A DNA stretch of 64,000 nucleotides from JALYYC01 sp039922495 (GTDB lineage Bacteria > Chloroflexota > Dormibacteria > CF-121), in NCBI GenBank assembly GCA_039922495.1, contig JBDTEO010000024.1, forward strand, positions 34,060-98,059, given 5' to 3'. Each line of letters opens with the position of its first letter. Position 1 is the stretch's first letter. Positions 41,457-50,295 of the stretch are shown one piece after another. A model generated the notes under the pieces. It was not told the origin of the DNA and searched no databases. It saw nothing but the letters and a program-made list of their open reading frames with translations. Made by a program: the position numbers and the translations under genes.

Positions 41457-41840
41457 ATGGCGAAGAAGAACAAACGATCCCAGCACAAGAAGCCACAGCG
41501 GAGCGGCCGTTCCGTATCCCGCGGGCTGACGGGTCCGCCCTCTCTTTCCCCCACCGTCCCGCTGACCGACGCGTCCTTTCCCGCCGACCCGACCACAGGC
41601 CAGACCCCGGTTCCGACCCCGGCGCCGATTCCGCGCGCGGCACCCGTTGCCCGTCCGGCCCCCCGCAGCGCCCGCGGGCGAGTCACCCAGGGCCCCTTGC
41701 CGGCGCAGGACGCCGCGATTCCCCTCGACCGGGTTCCATACTTTCGGGCCGACCTTCGCCGGATCGCGATCACGGCCGGCCTGATGTTCGTCATCCTGAT
41801 CGTGGGGTCGATCGTCTTGCGGAACCTGCTGCTCGCCTGA
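41457..41840 (+). CDS. Small C-terminally anchored membrane protein with disordered N-terminus (127 aa)
   Basis: The basic N-terminus (MAKKNKRSQHKKPQRSGRS) leads into a Pro/Ala/Arg-rich disordered stretch. A transmembrane helix near the C-terminus (IAITAGLMFVILIVGSIVL) leaves only a few residues after it. The layout is that of a tail-anchored protein with a cytoplasmic, possibly nucleic-acid-binding region. No family is recognised. Confidence 0.65.
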   Translation: MAKKNKRSQHKKPQRSGRSVSRGLTGPPSLSPTVPLTDASFPADPTTGQTPVPTPAPIPRAAPVARPAPRSARGRVTQGPLPAQDAAIPLDRVPYFRADLRRIAITAGLMFVILIVGSIVLRNLLLA

Positions 41841-41894
41841 TCGGCCGACCCGGTCACGTCGGCACGCGCTGATTCTTTTGCCGATACTTACGTC

Positions 41895-42542
41895 GTGACC
41901 CTCCTCGATCCGATCCAGTTCATCATCACCGCGCTCTACCTGGTCCCGGCCCTCGTCATCGGCATCGTGGCGCACGAGCTGGCGCACGCCGCGGTCGCCG
42001 TCGCGCGCGGTGACCAGACGCCTCGCCTCGATGGGCGGCTCTCGCTCAATCCCCGTCATCACCTTGACCCGCTCGGGACCCTCGCGGTCTTTTTCATCCA
42101 CTTCGGGTGGGGCAAACCGATGCGCCTGAATCCCTATCGGATGCGACGGCCATCCGACCCGGCGCTGGTCTGGCTGGCCGGCCCTTTGGCCAGCATCCTG
42201 ATGGCCATCGCCCTGTCATTCCCACTTCGCCTGCTCCTCACCTCCAGCGTCCTCAACGTCGACTCGCCGCTCTTCCAGGTGATCCTGGTCGCCTTCTACG
42301 TCAATGTGCTGCTCGCCACCGTCAACCTGCTCCCGATTCCCAGCCTCGATGGCTACAATGTCCTCGCCGCGTTGTTTCGGCGCCGATCGTCAAAGGTCTT
42401 TCTCCAGCTGGATTCGAGCCGCCAGGTGATCCTGCTGGTGGTGGTCCTCCTGATCATCTTTATCCCGGGCCTCTTCGATTACGCCTACGACCCGGTCTCG
42501 CGGCTCCTCGTGGGTGGCGTCATCCGGCCGGTGAACTTCTGA
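41895..42542 (+). CDS. Site-2 protease family (M50) membrane metalloprotease
   Basis: The 215-residue polytopic protein has the zinc-binding HELAH motif (VIGIVAHELAHAAVA, about residues 26-30) in a transmembrane helix, and the third-ligand motif NLLPIPSLDGYNVLAALF. This is the compact M50B/YwhC-like type without PDZ domain. Members cut substrates within the membrane; the target here is unknown. Start is GTG 41895. The stop and the selA start overlap as TGATG. Confidence 0.9.
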   Translation: MTLLDPIQFIITALYLVPALVIGIVAHELAHAAVAVARGDQTPRLDGRLSLNPRHHLDPLGTLAVFFIHFGWGKPMRLNPYRMRRPSDPALVWLAGPLASILMAIALSFPLRLLLTSSVLNVDSPLFQVILVAFYVNVLLATVNLLPIPSLDGYNVLAALFRRRSSKVFLQLDSSRQVILLVVVLLIIFIPGLFDYAYDPVSRLLVGGVIRPVNF

Positions 42543-43891
42543 TGGAGGCGGTGCGGGCGCTGCCGAGCGTGCACCGCGTGCTCGAAGACCCAGAGGCGGC
42601 CCGATTGATCGAGCACCATGGCCGGCCCCTCACCCTGTTCGCGGTGCAAACGGTGCTCGAGCGCGAGCGCCAGGCCGCCAGGGTCGACCCGCCCGCGACG
42701 CGCTGGGTCGAGATTGAGGCGACCATCCGGCGTCTGCGCGAGCCGTCGTTGCGTCCATGCATCAACGCCACCGGGGTCATCCTCCATACCAACCTGGGGC
42801 GTGCGCCGCTTGCGGCGGCCGCGGCGGAGGCGGTCGCACGGATCGGCCGCGGCTACGCCACGCTGGAACTCGACGGCGACGGTGGCAAGCGAGGTCGCCG
42901 ACACGATGCGGTGAGCCCGGTGCTTGGCCACCTGACGGGCGCGGAATCCGGCGCCGTCGTCAACAACGGGGCCGCCGCGACGCTGCTGATGCTGTCCGCG
43001 CTGGCGAAGGGCCGCGAGGTGATCGTCTCGCGCGGGGAGCTGGTAGAGATTGGCGGCGCGTTTCGGATGCCGGAGATCATGAAGCTGTCCGGAGCCCGGA
43101 TGGTCGAGGTCGGCACCACCAACCGGACTCGCCTTATGGATTACGAAGCCGCCATCACGTCCAAAACCGCTGCCATCCTCAAGGTCCACGCCAGCAACTT
43201 CCAGGTGGTCGGCTTTACCGAGAGCGCCGACCTGCGGAGCCTGGCCGCCCTGGCGCACGCGCGTGGCGTCCTCTTGCTCGAGGACCTTGGCAGCGGTGCC
43301 CTGCTGGACTCGGCGACCTTCGGACTGGCGGCGGAGCCGCGGGTCCAGGAGAGCGTCCTGGCCGGGGTCGACCTGCTTGCCTGCAGCGCGGACAAGTTGC
43401 TCGGTGGCCCGCAGGCCGGGCTCGTGCTCGGGCGTGCCGCGCTCGTGGAGCGCGTCCTCAAGCATCCGCTGGCCCGCGCGGTGCGGGTCGACAAGATGAC
43501 GCTGGCGGCGCTGAGCGCGACCCTCGACCTCTACCTCACGGCGACCCATGACGCCTTGCCCGTCTGGCAGATGATCGCCGCTACCCCGCCAGCCCTGGCC
43601 GCACGCGCCGCATCCTGGAAGGCGCGGCTCGAGGAGCTGGGGATCGCGGCCGAGTTGAAGCCGGGCGAGTCGACCGTCGGCGGCGGCTCGCTTCCCGGCG
43701 AGCGCCTGCCGACCACCCTGCTGACCCTGGTCGCCCCCAGGTCGCGGGCGACGGCGCTGCTGGGCCGATTGCGTCGCCAGCGGATGCCGGTGATCGCTCG
43801 CATCGAGGCAGGCCAGGTCGTGATCGACCCGCGCACCGTGCTGTCCGGCGAGGACGAGGCCTTGTTGGAAGCAGTGCGCGCCGCGTGGTGA
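42542..43891 (+). CDS. selA: L-seryl-tRNA(Sec) selenium transferase
   Basis: A 449-residue pyridoxal-phosphate enzyme that converts Ser-tRNA(Sec) to Sec-tRNA(Sec) with selenophosphate. SelA motifs are CINATGVILHTNLGRAPL, AVVNNGAAATLLML, VSRGELVEIGGAFRMPEIM, EVGTTNRTRL, LKVHASNFQVVGFTE, LLLEDLGSGAL and the PLP lysine Lys285 in CSADKLLGGPQAGL. Length is close to E. coli SelA. It is overlapped by selB (GTGA). It serves the UGA codon of fdhA 37 kb away, the only selenoprotein seen in the window. Confidence 0.95.
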   Translation: MEAVRALPSVHRVLEDPEAARLIEHHGRPLTLFAVQTVLERERQAARVDPPATRWVEIEATIRRLREPSLRPCINATGVILHTNLGRAPLAAAAAEAVARIGRGYATLELDGDGGKRGRRHDAVSPVLGHLTGAESGAVVNNGAAATLLMLSALAKGREVIVSRGELVEIGGAFRMPEIMKLSGARMVEVGTTNRTRLMDYEAAITSKTAAILKVHASNFQVVGFTESADLRSLAALAHARGVLLLEDLGSGALLDSATFGLAAEPRVQESVLAGVDLLACSADKLLGGPQAGLVLGRAALVERVLKHPLARAVRVDKMTLAALSATLDLYLTATHDALPVWQMIAATPPALAARAASWKARLEELGIAAELKPGESTVGGGSLPGERLPTTLLTLVAPRSRATALLGRLRRQRMPVIARIEAGQVVIDPRTVLSGEDEALLEAVRAAW

Positions 43892-45783
43892 CCGCCCCGA
43901 GCCTGGTCGACTCCTTCGTCGTCGGCACCGCCGGTCACATCGATCATGGAAAATCGAGCCTGGTCAAGGCCCTGACCCAGATCGACCCGGACCGCCTCGG
44001 CGAGGAGAAGCGGCGCGGCATGACGATCGACCTCGGCTTCGCCTACCTGGATCTCCCGAGCGGGCGGCACGTCGGGATCGTCGATGTCCCCGGGCATCAG
44101 CGCTTTTTGAAGAACATGCTGGCCGGCGTTCACGGGATGGATGCGGTCCTCCTCGTGATCGCGGCCGATGAGGGGCCGATGCCCCAGACGCGCGAACACC
44201 TCGCGATCATCGACCTGCTCCGGATCGAGCACGGCGTCGTGGTCTTGAGCAAGGCAGACCTGGTCGACGCGGACTGGTTGCGCCTGGTCTCGGACGACGT
44301 GGCGACCATGCTGGCGGCGTCCCCGCTCAAGGGCGCCTCGATCATTCCGGTTTCGAGCACTACCGGTCTCGGCCTCGACCGTCTACGACTCGCCCTCGAC
44401 GCGGAGCTGGAGCAGACGATGATCCGTCCCGACCTCGGGCGTCCCCGCCTCCCGGTCGATCGCGCCTTCGGGATGGCCGGCTTCGGCACGGTGGTCACCG
44501 GGACGCTGGTTGGTGGCAGCCTGCGGCAGGGCGACGAGGTCGTCATCCTTCCCGCGGACCGCCGGGTCCGGATTCGCGGCCTCCAGCAGCACAATCGCGC
44601 CGTGCTCGAGGCCCGCCCGGGGAGCCGCACCGCCGTCAACCTGGCCGGGATCGACCGTCACGAGGTCCGCCGCGGCGACGTACTGGCGATGCCCAAAACG
44701 ATGGGCATCAGCCGCCGCCTCGACGCCCACCTCGAGGTCCTCGCCGGCGCCATCCAGCCGCTGCGCCACCGCGCCCGGCTCCTGATGTACCACGAGACCG
44801 CCGAGATTCCGGTGGAGGTCAGCCTGCTGGACGCCGACGAACTGCGGCCGGGCCAGCGAGGATGGGCACAGCTCTACGCGCTCGAACCCGTGGTCGCGCT
44901 GGCCGGCGACCGCTTCATCATCCGCGTGCCATCGCCGCCGGCCACGGTGGCGGGTGGCGTCATCGTCGACGCGGCGCCCCGGCGTCACCGGCGACGGGAC
45001 CCGGTGGTCCTCCAGCAGCTGCGCGCCAAAGTGGACGGCGACCTGGCGACCCGGGTCGTGCTCGAGCTGTTCGCGCAGCCGCGGGGCCTCGAGGACGCGG
45101 CCCTGGCGCGACGGCTCGCCCTGTCCGCGCCCGCGATGACGACGGTGCTCGAGCAGCTGGCATCCGGTGGGACCATCCGGCGGCTGGGCGCCGTGGTGAT
45201 GACCGCGGAACATGCCCGGCGCCTCGAGGCCGCGGTCACCGATCTCCTCACCGCCGCGCACGCAGCCGAACCGCTTCGCCGCGGCATGCCGAAAGAAGCG
45301 CTGCGCAGCCGGACCGCCCTCCCGGCGGCGGTCTTCGCCGGCCTGCTCGGCCGGATGGTCGCGGACGGCGCGATCGTCGAATCAGGAGCCGAGGTCGCGC
45401 TGCGGCGCCACCGTGCCGAACCATCGCCCGAGCAGCAGGTGGCGATTGCCCGGACCATCGAGGCGCTCGAGGCCCAGCCGTTTGCGCCGCCGCCGTTGGC
45501 GGACCTGACGCAACGGTTTGCACTGACCCCCGCGCTGATCCAGTACCTGATTGGCGAGGGCACCATCGTGCGAATCAACGACGAGCTCGTTCTCACCCGT
45601 CGCGCGCTCGACGAGGCGGTTTTCCGCCTGCGAGACTTCCTGCGCGCAAATCAAACCCTGACGGTGGCGGCGGCGCGCGACCTACTCGGCTCCAGCCGCC
45701 GATACGTCCTTCCCCTGCTGGAATGGCTCGATGCCCAGAAGATCACGCGCCGTGTCGGGGATGACCGTATCCTGAGGGATTGA
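43888..45783 (+). CDS. selB: Selenocysteine-specific elongation factor SelB
   Basis: The 631-residue translation factor delivers Sec-tRNA(Sec) to the ribosome at UGA codons followed by a SECIS hairpin. The GTPase domain has GTAGHIDHGKSSLVKALT, RGMTIDLGFAYLDL, DVPGHQRFLKNMLAG and SKADL (in place of NKxD). EF-Tu-like beta-barrel domains follow. The C-terminal third (from about residue 370) is the winged-helix array that binds the SECIS loop. GTG 43888 overlaps the selA stop. Presence of the full C-terminus agrees with the GGTCT SECIS loop in fdhA. Confidence 0.95.
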   Translation: MTAPSLVDSFVVGTAGHIDHGKSSLVKALTQIDPDRLGEEKRRGMTIDLGFAYLDLPSGRHVGIVDVPGHQRFLKNMLAGVHGMDAVLLVIAADEGPMPQTREHLAIIDLLRIEHGVVVLSKADLVDADWLRLVSDDVATMLAASPLKGASIIPVSSTTGLGLDRLRLALDAELEQTMIRPDLGRPRLPVDRAFGMAGFGTVVTGTLVGGSLRQGDEVVILPADRRVRIRGLQQHNRAVLEARPGSRTAVNLAGIDRHEVRRGDVLAMPKTMGISRRLDAHLEVLAGAIQPLRHRARLLMYHETAEIPVEVSLLDADELRPGQRGWAQLYALEPVVALAGDRFIIRVPSPPATVAGGVIVDAAPRRHRRRDPVVLQQLRAKVDGDLATRVVLELFAQPRGLEDAALARRLALSAPAMTTVLEQLASGGTIRRLGAVVMTAEHARRLEAAVTDLLTAAHAAEPLRRGMPKEALRSRTALPAAVFAGLLGRMVADGAIVESGAEVALRRHRAEPSPEQQVAIARTIEALEAQPFAPPPLADLTQRFALTPALIQYLIGEGTIVRINDELVLTRRALDEAVFRLRDFLRANQTLTVAAARDLLGSSRRYVLPLLEWLDAQKITRRVGDDRILRD

Positions 45784-46470
45784 ATGCCCGGATCCGGTCG
45801 TCGTGGCTGTGCCACCGTGCTGATGGTGGCGGCACTCTCCGCCTGCGGCGCCCCACCGCCGGCCGCGGCGCCCCTCCTGCAGCAGACTGGCGATCACATG
45901 ATGGCCTTGAAGGGCTTCCATTTTCGGATGCAGATCAGTGGCTACACCGGAACCGACGAGCCCGTGCAGAGCGCGCAGGGTGACGCGCATCCGCCGGACC
46001 TTCATGCCACTGTCGATCTGCGGGAGGGAGGCTTCCTCGTCGAGGTCGAGGTCATTTTCAGCGGGGCGACCATCTATCTGAAATCGATCACCGGAGGATG
46101 GCAGCCGCTGACCGCGGCGGAGGTGGCGCAGTTCTTTGATGCGCGAAGCCTGTTCGATTCCAGGGTCGGACTCTTTGCCGCCATGCGCGACACCCAGGCG
46201 CCAACCCTTGGGGCGGTCGCAAAGATTGACGGGCACGACACCTATCCGATCAGTGGCTCGGTGTCCGCCGCCCGGATGCACCAGCTCCTCACCCTGATCC
46301 GTGACCGGGGCACGTACCATGCCACCTACTGGGTCGACAGCTCGGCGAAGACGCTCTGGCGGGCCCAGCTCACCGGCAACTTGTTTGACGCGACGCGGGC
46401 GGCCACGATTAATTTCGATTTCTCCAACCATGATCACCCCATTTCAGTCACTCCGCCCCCGCTCGGCTAA
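45784..46470 (+). CDS. LppX/LprG-like lipoprotein
   Basis: A 228-residue lipoprotein with lipobox LSAC (VLMVAALSACGAPPP). The beta-rich domain contains QTGDHMMALKGFHFRMQISGY, the conserved lipoprotein-core strands LHATVDLREGGFLVEVEVIF, IYLKSITGGWQPL and a late YHATYWVDSSAKTLWRAQL. This matches LppX_LprAFG proteins, which carry acylated lipids in a hydrophobic pocket. The following MFS gene overlaps it by 41 bases, the same order as LprG and P55 in mycobacteria. It starts directly after the selB stop. Confidence 0.8.
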   Translation: MPGSGRRGCATVLMVAALSACGAPPPAAAPLLQQTGDHMMALKGFHFRMQISGYTGTDEPVQSAQGDAHPPDLHATVDLREGGFLVEVEVIFSGATIYLKSITGGWQPLTAAEVAQFFDARSLFDSRVGLFAAMRDTQAPTLGAVAKIDGHDTYPISGSVSAARMHQLLTLIRDRGTYHATYWVDSSAKTLWRAQLTGNLFDATRAATINFDFSNHDHPISVTPPPLG

Positions 46471-47959
46471 CCGGCCGATTCTGCTCGCGCTCGCGGGTGC
46501 CGGCCTTTTCCTCGCGTCACTCGACGCCTACGTCGTTGTGACGGCGATTCTGCCCATGCTGACCTCGGTGCATGTCCCGGTCAACCGCCTGGAACGGGCG
46601 ACACCGATCATCACCGGCTTCCTGCTGGGCTACCTGGCGGTGATGCCGCTTGCCGGGGGGCTGAGCGACCGATTCGGCCGGCTCCGGATCTTTGTCGGCT
46701 GCCTGCTGCTGTTCGCGCTTGGCTCACTGGTGAGCGCAACCGCCGGCAGCTTGTCGCACCTGGTCGTCGGTCGCCTCATCCAGGGTGCTGGCGGCGGCGC
46801 GCTGGTGCCGATCGTGCTCGCCCTCGCCGCGGATCTCTATCCCGCCGGCGACCGTAGTCCCGTGCTCGGAGCGGTGAGCGCGCTGCAGGAAATTGGGAGT
46901 GTCCTCGGGCCGCTCTGGGGTGGCCTGATCGCGACCTCGTTGGGATGGACCTGGATCTTCTGGATCAACCTGCCGCTGGCGGCGCTCTTGATCTGGGCGA
47001 TCTGGCCGGAAGCCCGCGCGACCCGGGAGGCGCCGCGAGCGGCGCGGATCGACTGGCTCGGCGCCGTCCTCGCGGCGGCGGCGCTGGCGCTCTTGACCCT
47101 CGCGCTGTATGCGGCCGACCCGGAAACGAGCCCGGTGGGCGCCAACTTCATCTGGCAGGCGCCGCTCGCCGTCCTGCTCCTCGCGCTCTTTGCCTGGCAC
47201 GAACGGCGCAGTCCCCATCCGCTCCTCGAGGTCCGCTACTTTCGTGACTCCTCTTTCTCAGGCGCCGCCATCACGAATGCGATCGCCGGGGCGGGGCTGA
47301 TGGTCGCCCTGGTCTTCATCCCGGTTCTGGCGGAGTCCCCGATCGTTTTCTCGATGAATCCGCGCCAGGCGGCGTTGCTCCTCTTCCGGCTGATGCTGGG
47401 GATACCGCTCGGCGCGCTGCTGGGCGGATTCATCGCGCAGCGGCTGCGGAGCTATCGCCTGGTGGCGGCGGCAGGCATGCTGCTGGCGGCCGCCGGATTC
47501 CTCCTCCTCGCCGGCTGGACCGAGCGCTCACTTACCGCCCACCTCCTCGGACTGCCGCTGCGGACCGCGGACGCCGAGCTCCTGCTGACCGGCCTCGGGC
47601 TCGGTCTTGAAATCGCCCCGGTGAGCGCCGCGGTGCTCGACGCGGTTGGTGAAGCCCAGCGCGGTGCCGGCGCTTCCGTCCTGATCGTGATGCGGTTGAT
47701 CGGGATGCTGGTCGGCTTTTCCCTCGTAGCGGGCTATGGTCTCTACCAATTTCACCAGGCCACGGCGCACTTGCTCCCACCCATCCCGACTTTGCTGCCC
47801 GACTTTGCGATCCGTTACGCCACCTACGTGCTGCATTTGCGCCAGGCGTTGCTGGCGGAGTACCACGTGATTTTCCAATCGACGTCGATCGCGCTCGCGG
47901 TTGGTGCCGCGATCGCGGCGGTCACGCTCCGGCCGATCGCCCGCACGAGGTGGCGCTGA
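46430..47959 (+). CDS. MFS transporter, 14-helix DHA2/P55-like exporter
   Basis: The 509-residue major-facilitator protein has about fourteen helices: LALAGAGLFLASLDAYVVVTAILP (motif D-like), GGLSDRFGRLRIFVGCLLLF (motif A), and VVGRLIQGAGGGALVPIVLALAADLYP followed by GSVLGPLWGGLIA (motif C-like). ATG 46430 is chosen because membrane homology begins about 15 residues later; the upstream frame lies inside the lipoprotein gene. The overlap with an LprG-like gene suggests an exporter of lipid or hydrophobic compounds, as in LprG-P55. One base separates it from the ROK gene. Confidence 0.88.
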   Translation: MITPFQSLRPRSANRPILLALAGAGLFLASLDAYVVVTAILPMLTSVHVPVNRLERATPIITGFLLGYLAVMPLAGGLSDRFGRLRIFVGCLLLFALGSLVSATAGSLSHLVVGRLIQGAGGGALVPIVLALAADLYPAGDRSPVLGAVSALQEIGSVLGPLWGGLIATSLGWTWIFWINLPLAALLIWAIWPEARATREAPRAARIDWLGAVLAAAALALLTLALYAADPETSPVGANFIWQAPLAVLLLALFAWHERRSPHPLLEVRYFRDSSFSGAAITNAIAGAGLMVALVFIPVLAESPIVFSMNPRQAALLLFRLMLGIPLGALLGGFIAQRLRSYRLVAAAGMLLAAAGFLLLAGWTERSLTAHLLGLPLRTADAELLLTGLGLGLEIAPVSAAVLDAVGEAQRGAGASVLIVMRLIGMLVGFSLVAGYGLYQFHQATAHLLPPIPTLLPDFAIRYATYVLHLRQALLAEYHVIFQSTSIALAVGAAIAAVTLRPIARTRWR

Positions 47960-47960
47960 C

Positions 47961-48917
47961 ATGTATGTGGGGATCGACCTCGGAGGAACCCAGCTGCGGG
48001 TCGGTGTCGCGGACGGGTATGGCCGGCTGCGCACTGTCCTCCGCCGGCCGACCAATGCGAAGCAGGGGCGTGAGCACGTGATCGACGCGCTGGTGGCCGG
48101 GGTTAAGGACGCCCTTGCCGGGGATGGAACGCGGCCGGCATCCGTGCGCGCCCTGGGGATCGGCCTGCCGGGGCCACTCGACCCGGCGCGGGGGGTCGTC
48201 ATCAGTCCCCCCAACCTCCCAGGCTTCATCGACGTGCCGCTCAACAAGATCCTCAGCCGCCGGCTCGGCATTCGCAGCTATCTCCATCACGACGCCCACC
48301 TGGCGGCGTTTGCCGAATACCGGCTTGGCGCGGCACGCGGCGCCCGGGACCTGGTCTACGTGACGGTGTCGACAGGCATCGGGGCGGGCCTGATCCTCGA
48401 TGGCAAGCTCTACAGTGGCGCGCATGGGATGGCCGGTGAGGTGGGCCACATCGTGGTCCAGGCCAACGGTCCCCTCTGCACCTGCGGCAACCGGGGCTGT
48501 GTCGAGGCGCTCGCCAGCGGCACCGGCATTGCCCGTGCGGCGCGCGAACTGGCACCCCAGCAGCCGCGTAGTGGGTTGCACGGGGTGGAGACGCCGACCG
48601 CCGCCGACGTGGTCCGCGCCGCTCGTCGCGAGGACGACCTCGCCCTGCACATCCTGGACGCGGCCGGCACGGCGCTCGGCATCGCCATGGGGACCCTGGT
48701 CAACCTCTTCAATCCGGAATTGATCGTGCTCGGCGGGAGCGTCGTCAATGCCGGCGCGCTCCTGCTCTCCCCGATGCGGCGTTCGATGGACGCGTCCTCC
48801 TGGAAGGCGGCCCGGCGAGGGCTCCGGATCGTGAAGCCGGCGCTGGGCCCCGACGTGGGCTTGATCGGGGCGGTCGAGTATGCGCGGCTGCGTGCCAGGC
48901 ATGCCGGCACGGATTGA
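47961..48917 (+). CDS. ROK-family sugar kinase
   Basis: A 318-residue ROK kinase, probably glucokinase-like. It has the ATP-binding start VGIDLGGTQLRVGVAD, LGIGLPGPLDP, catalytic HHDAHLAAFAEYRLGAA (Asp), VSTGIGAGLILDGKLY, GHIVVQANGPLCTCGNRGCVEALASG with the conserved Cys/His zinc site and ExGH-like region (GEVGHI), and a late NPELIVLGGSVV. No HTH domain is attached, so it is an enzyme rather than a repressor. The exact sugar is not predictable. Confidence 0.92.
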   Translation: MYVGIDLGGTQLRVGVADGYGRLRTVLRRPTNAKQGREHVIDALVAGVKDALAGDGTRPASVRALGIGLPGPLDPARGVVISPPNLPGFIDVPLNKILSRRLGIRSYLHHDAHLAAFAEYRLGAARGARDLVYVTVSTGIGAGLILDGKLYSGAHGMAGEVGHIVVQANGPLCTCGNRGCVEALASGTGIARAARELAPQQPRSGLHGVETPTAADVVRAARREDDLALHILDAAGTALGIAMGTLVNLFNPELIVLGGSVVNAGALLLSPMRRSMDASSWKAARRGLRIVKPALGPDVGLIGAVEYARLRARHAGTD

Positions 48918-50295
48918 CCCACCGGCGCCGGCCGGCATTCGACCGATCTTCGAGGTGGTCGAGACCGAGTCGCGCCGCCTGGGTTCGCGCGCGCTCGTGG
49001 TCGGGGGATATGTGCGCGACCGGTTGCTTGGTGGCGCGCGGGAAGCGGCCATCTGCGAAGTGGACATTTTGGTGGAGGACGGCCAGGGCATCGCGCTGGC
49101 GAACGCGGTCGCCGCGGGCCTGAAGACCCATCCACCGGTGATCTTCGAGCGCTTTGGAACCGCGCACATCACCGCCGGGGACTACGCGATCGAGTTCGTA
49201 TCCACGCGCACCGAGCGTTACGAACGAGACAGCCGGAAGCCGGCCGTCGCACCGGGGACGCTGCGGGACGACGTGATGCGCCGCGACTTCACCGTCAACG
49301 CCCTGCTGATGGACTGGGATGGGACCGTGCTCGACCTGACCGAGCGTGGGCTCGACGACCTGGAACACCGTCGCCTGGTCACGCCGCTCGAGCCGAGCGT
49401 CACTTTTGACGAAGACCCGCTGCGGATGCTCCGCGCGGCGAGGTTTGCGGCGACGCTGGGCTTCGACGTGGATCCGGCGGTGGCCGCGGCTATTCAGCGC
49501 CATGCGCAACGCTTGCAGCCGCCGACCGTCTCCATGGAGCGGATTCGCGATGAGCTCGCCAAGCTGCTTGTCGCCGATGACGTGTTGCGCGGGCTGCGGA
49601 TCCTCGATGAGAATCGCCTCCTCGTGCAGATTCTGCCGGAGCTTGAACCCGGAAAGGGGATGGCGCAGGGTGGCTGGCACAGCCACGATGTCTTCGGCCA
49701 CGGCTTGCTGGCGGCTTCGCTCGCGCCCGCCGACCTGCTGACCCGGGTCGCCGCGCTCCTGCACGATGTCGGGAAGCCGGCCACTCACGAGATCCGGGAC
49801 GGCAAGGTCACCTTCATCGGCCATCAGGAGGTCGGTGCCAGGATGGCCGCGGACGCCTTGAAACGGTTGCGGTTTGCCGGCGACCAGGTTGACACCGTCA
49901 GCCACCTGGTTCGGCTGCACATGCGACCGATCCAGTACGACCCGCAGGGCTGGGAGGACAAGGCGGTGCGCCGGCTGGTCAGGGACGCCGGGCCGGAACT
50001 CGATCGCTTGCTCGCCCTGGCCCGTGCCGACATGCGGGCCAGCCACTATCCCGACGTCAAGAAGATCGACGACCTCGAGGCTCGTATCCGCCGGCTCGAC
50101 GCCACGGCGATCAATGCCATCGAGTCGCCGCTGACTGGTGATGCCTTGATGGCGCGCACCGGCCGGCCGCCTGGTCCGTGGATCAAACGGGCCAAGCTGG
50201 CGCTCGAGGAGGCGATCGTCGACGGCGTGCTGGCGCCCGATGCCGCATCCGCGTGGCGGTACCTCCAGGAGCACCCCGACCTGCTCGGATCGTGA
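48901..50295 (+). CDS. cca: CCA-adding tRNA nucleotidyltransferase with HD domain
   Basis: The 464-residue class II nucleotidyltransferase has VVGGYVRDRLLGG, the metal-binding CEVDILVEDG, the flexible loop RRDFTVNALL, DEDPLRMLRAARFAA and a C-terminal HD domain (LLHDVGKPATHE, HLVRLHMRP). The usual DxD is ExD here (EVD), an unusual substitution. It adds or repairs the tRNA 3' CCA end. ATG 48901 overlaps the ROK gene by 17 bases. The longer frame upstream is not conserved. Confidence 0.88.
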   Translation: MPARIDPPAPAGIRPIFEVVETESRRLGSRALVVGGYVRDRLLGGAREAAICEVDILVEDGQGIALANAVAAGLKTHPPVIFERFGTAHITAGDYAIEFVSTRTERYERDSRKPAVAPGTLRDDVMRRDFTVNALLMDWDGTVLDLTERGLDDLEHRRLVTPLEPSVTFDEDPLRMLRAARFAATLGFDVDPAVAAAIQRHAQRLQPPTVSMERIRDELAKLLVADDVLRGLRILDENRLLVQILPELEPGKGMAQGGWHSHDVFGHGLLAASLAPADLLTRVAALLHDVGKPATHEIRDGKVTFIGHQEVGARMAADALKRLRFAGDQVDTVSHLVRLHMRPIQYDPQGWEDKAVRRLVRDAGPELDRLLALARADMRASHYPDVKKIDDLEARIRRLDATAINAIESPLTGDALMARTGRPPGPWIKRAKLALEEAIVDGVLAPDAASAWRYLQEHPDLLGS

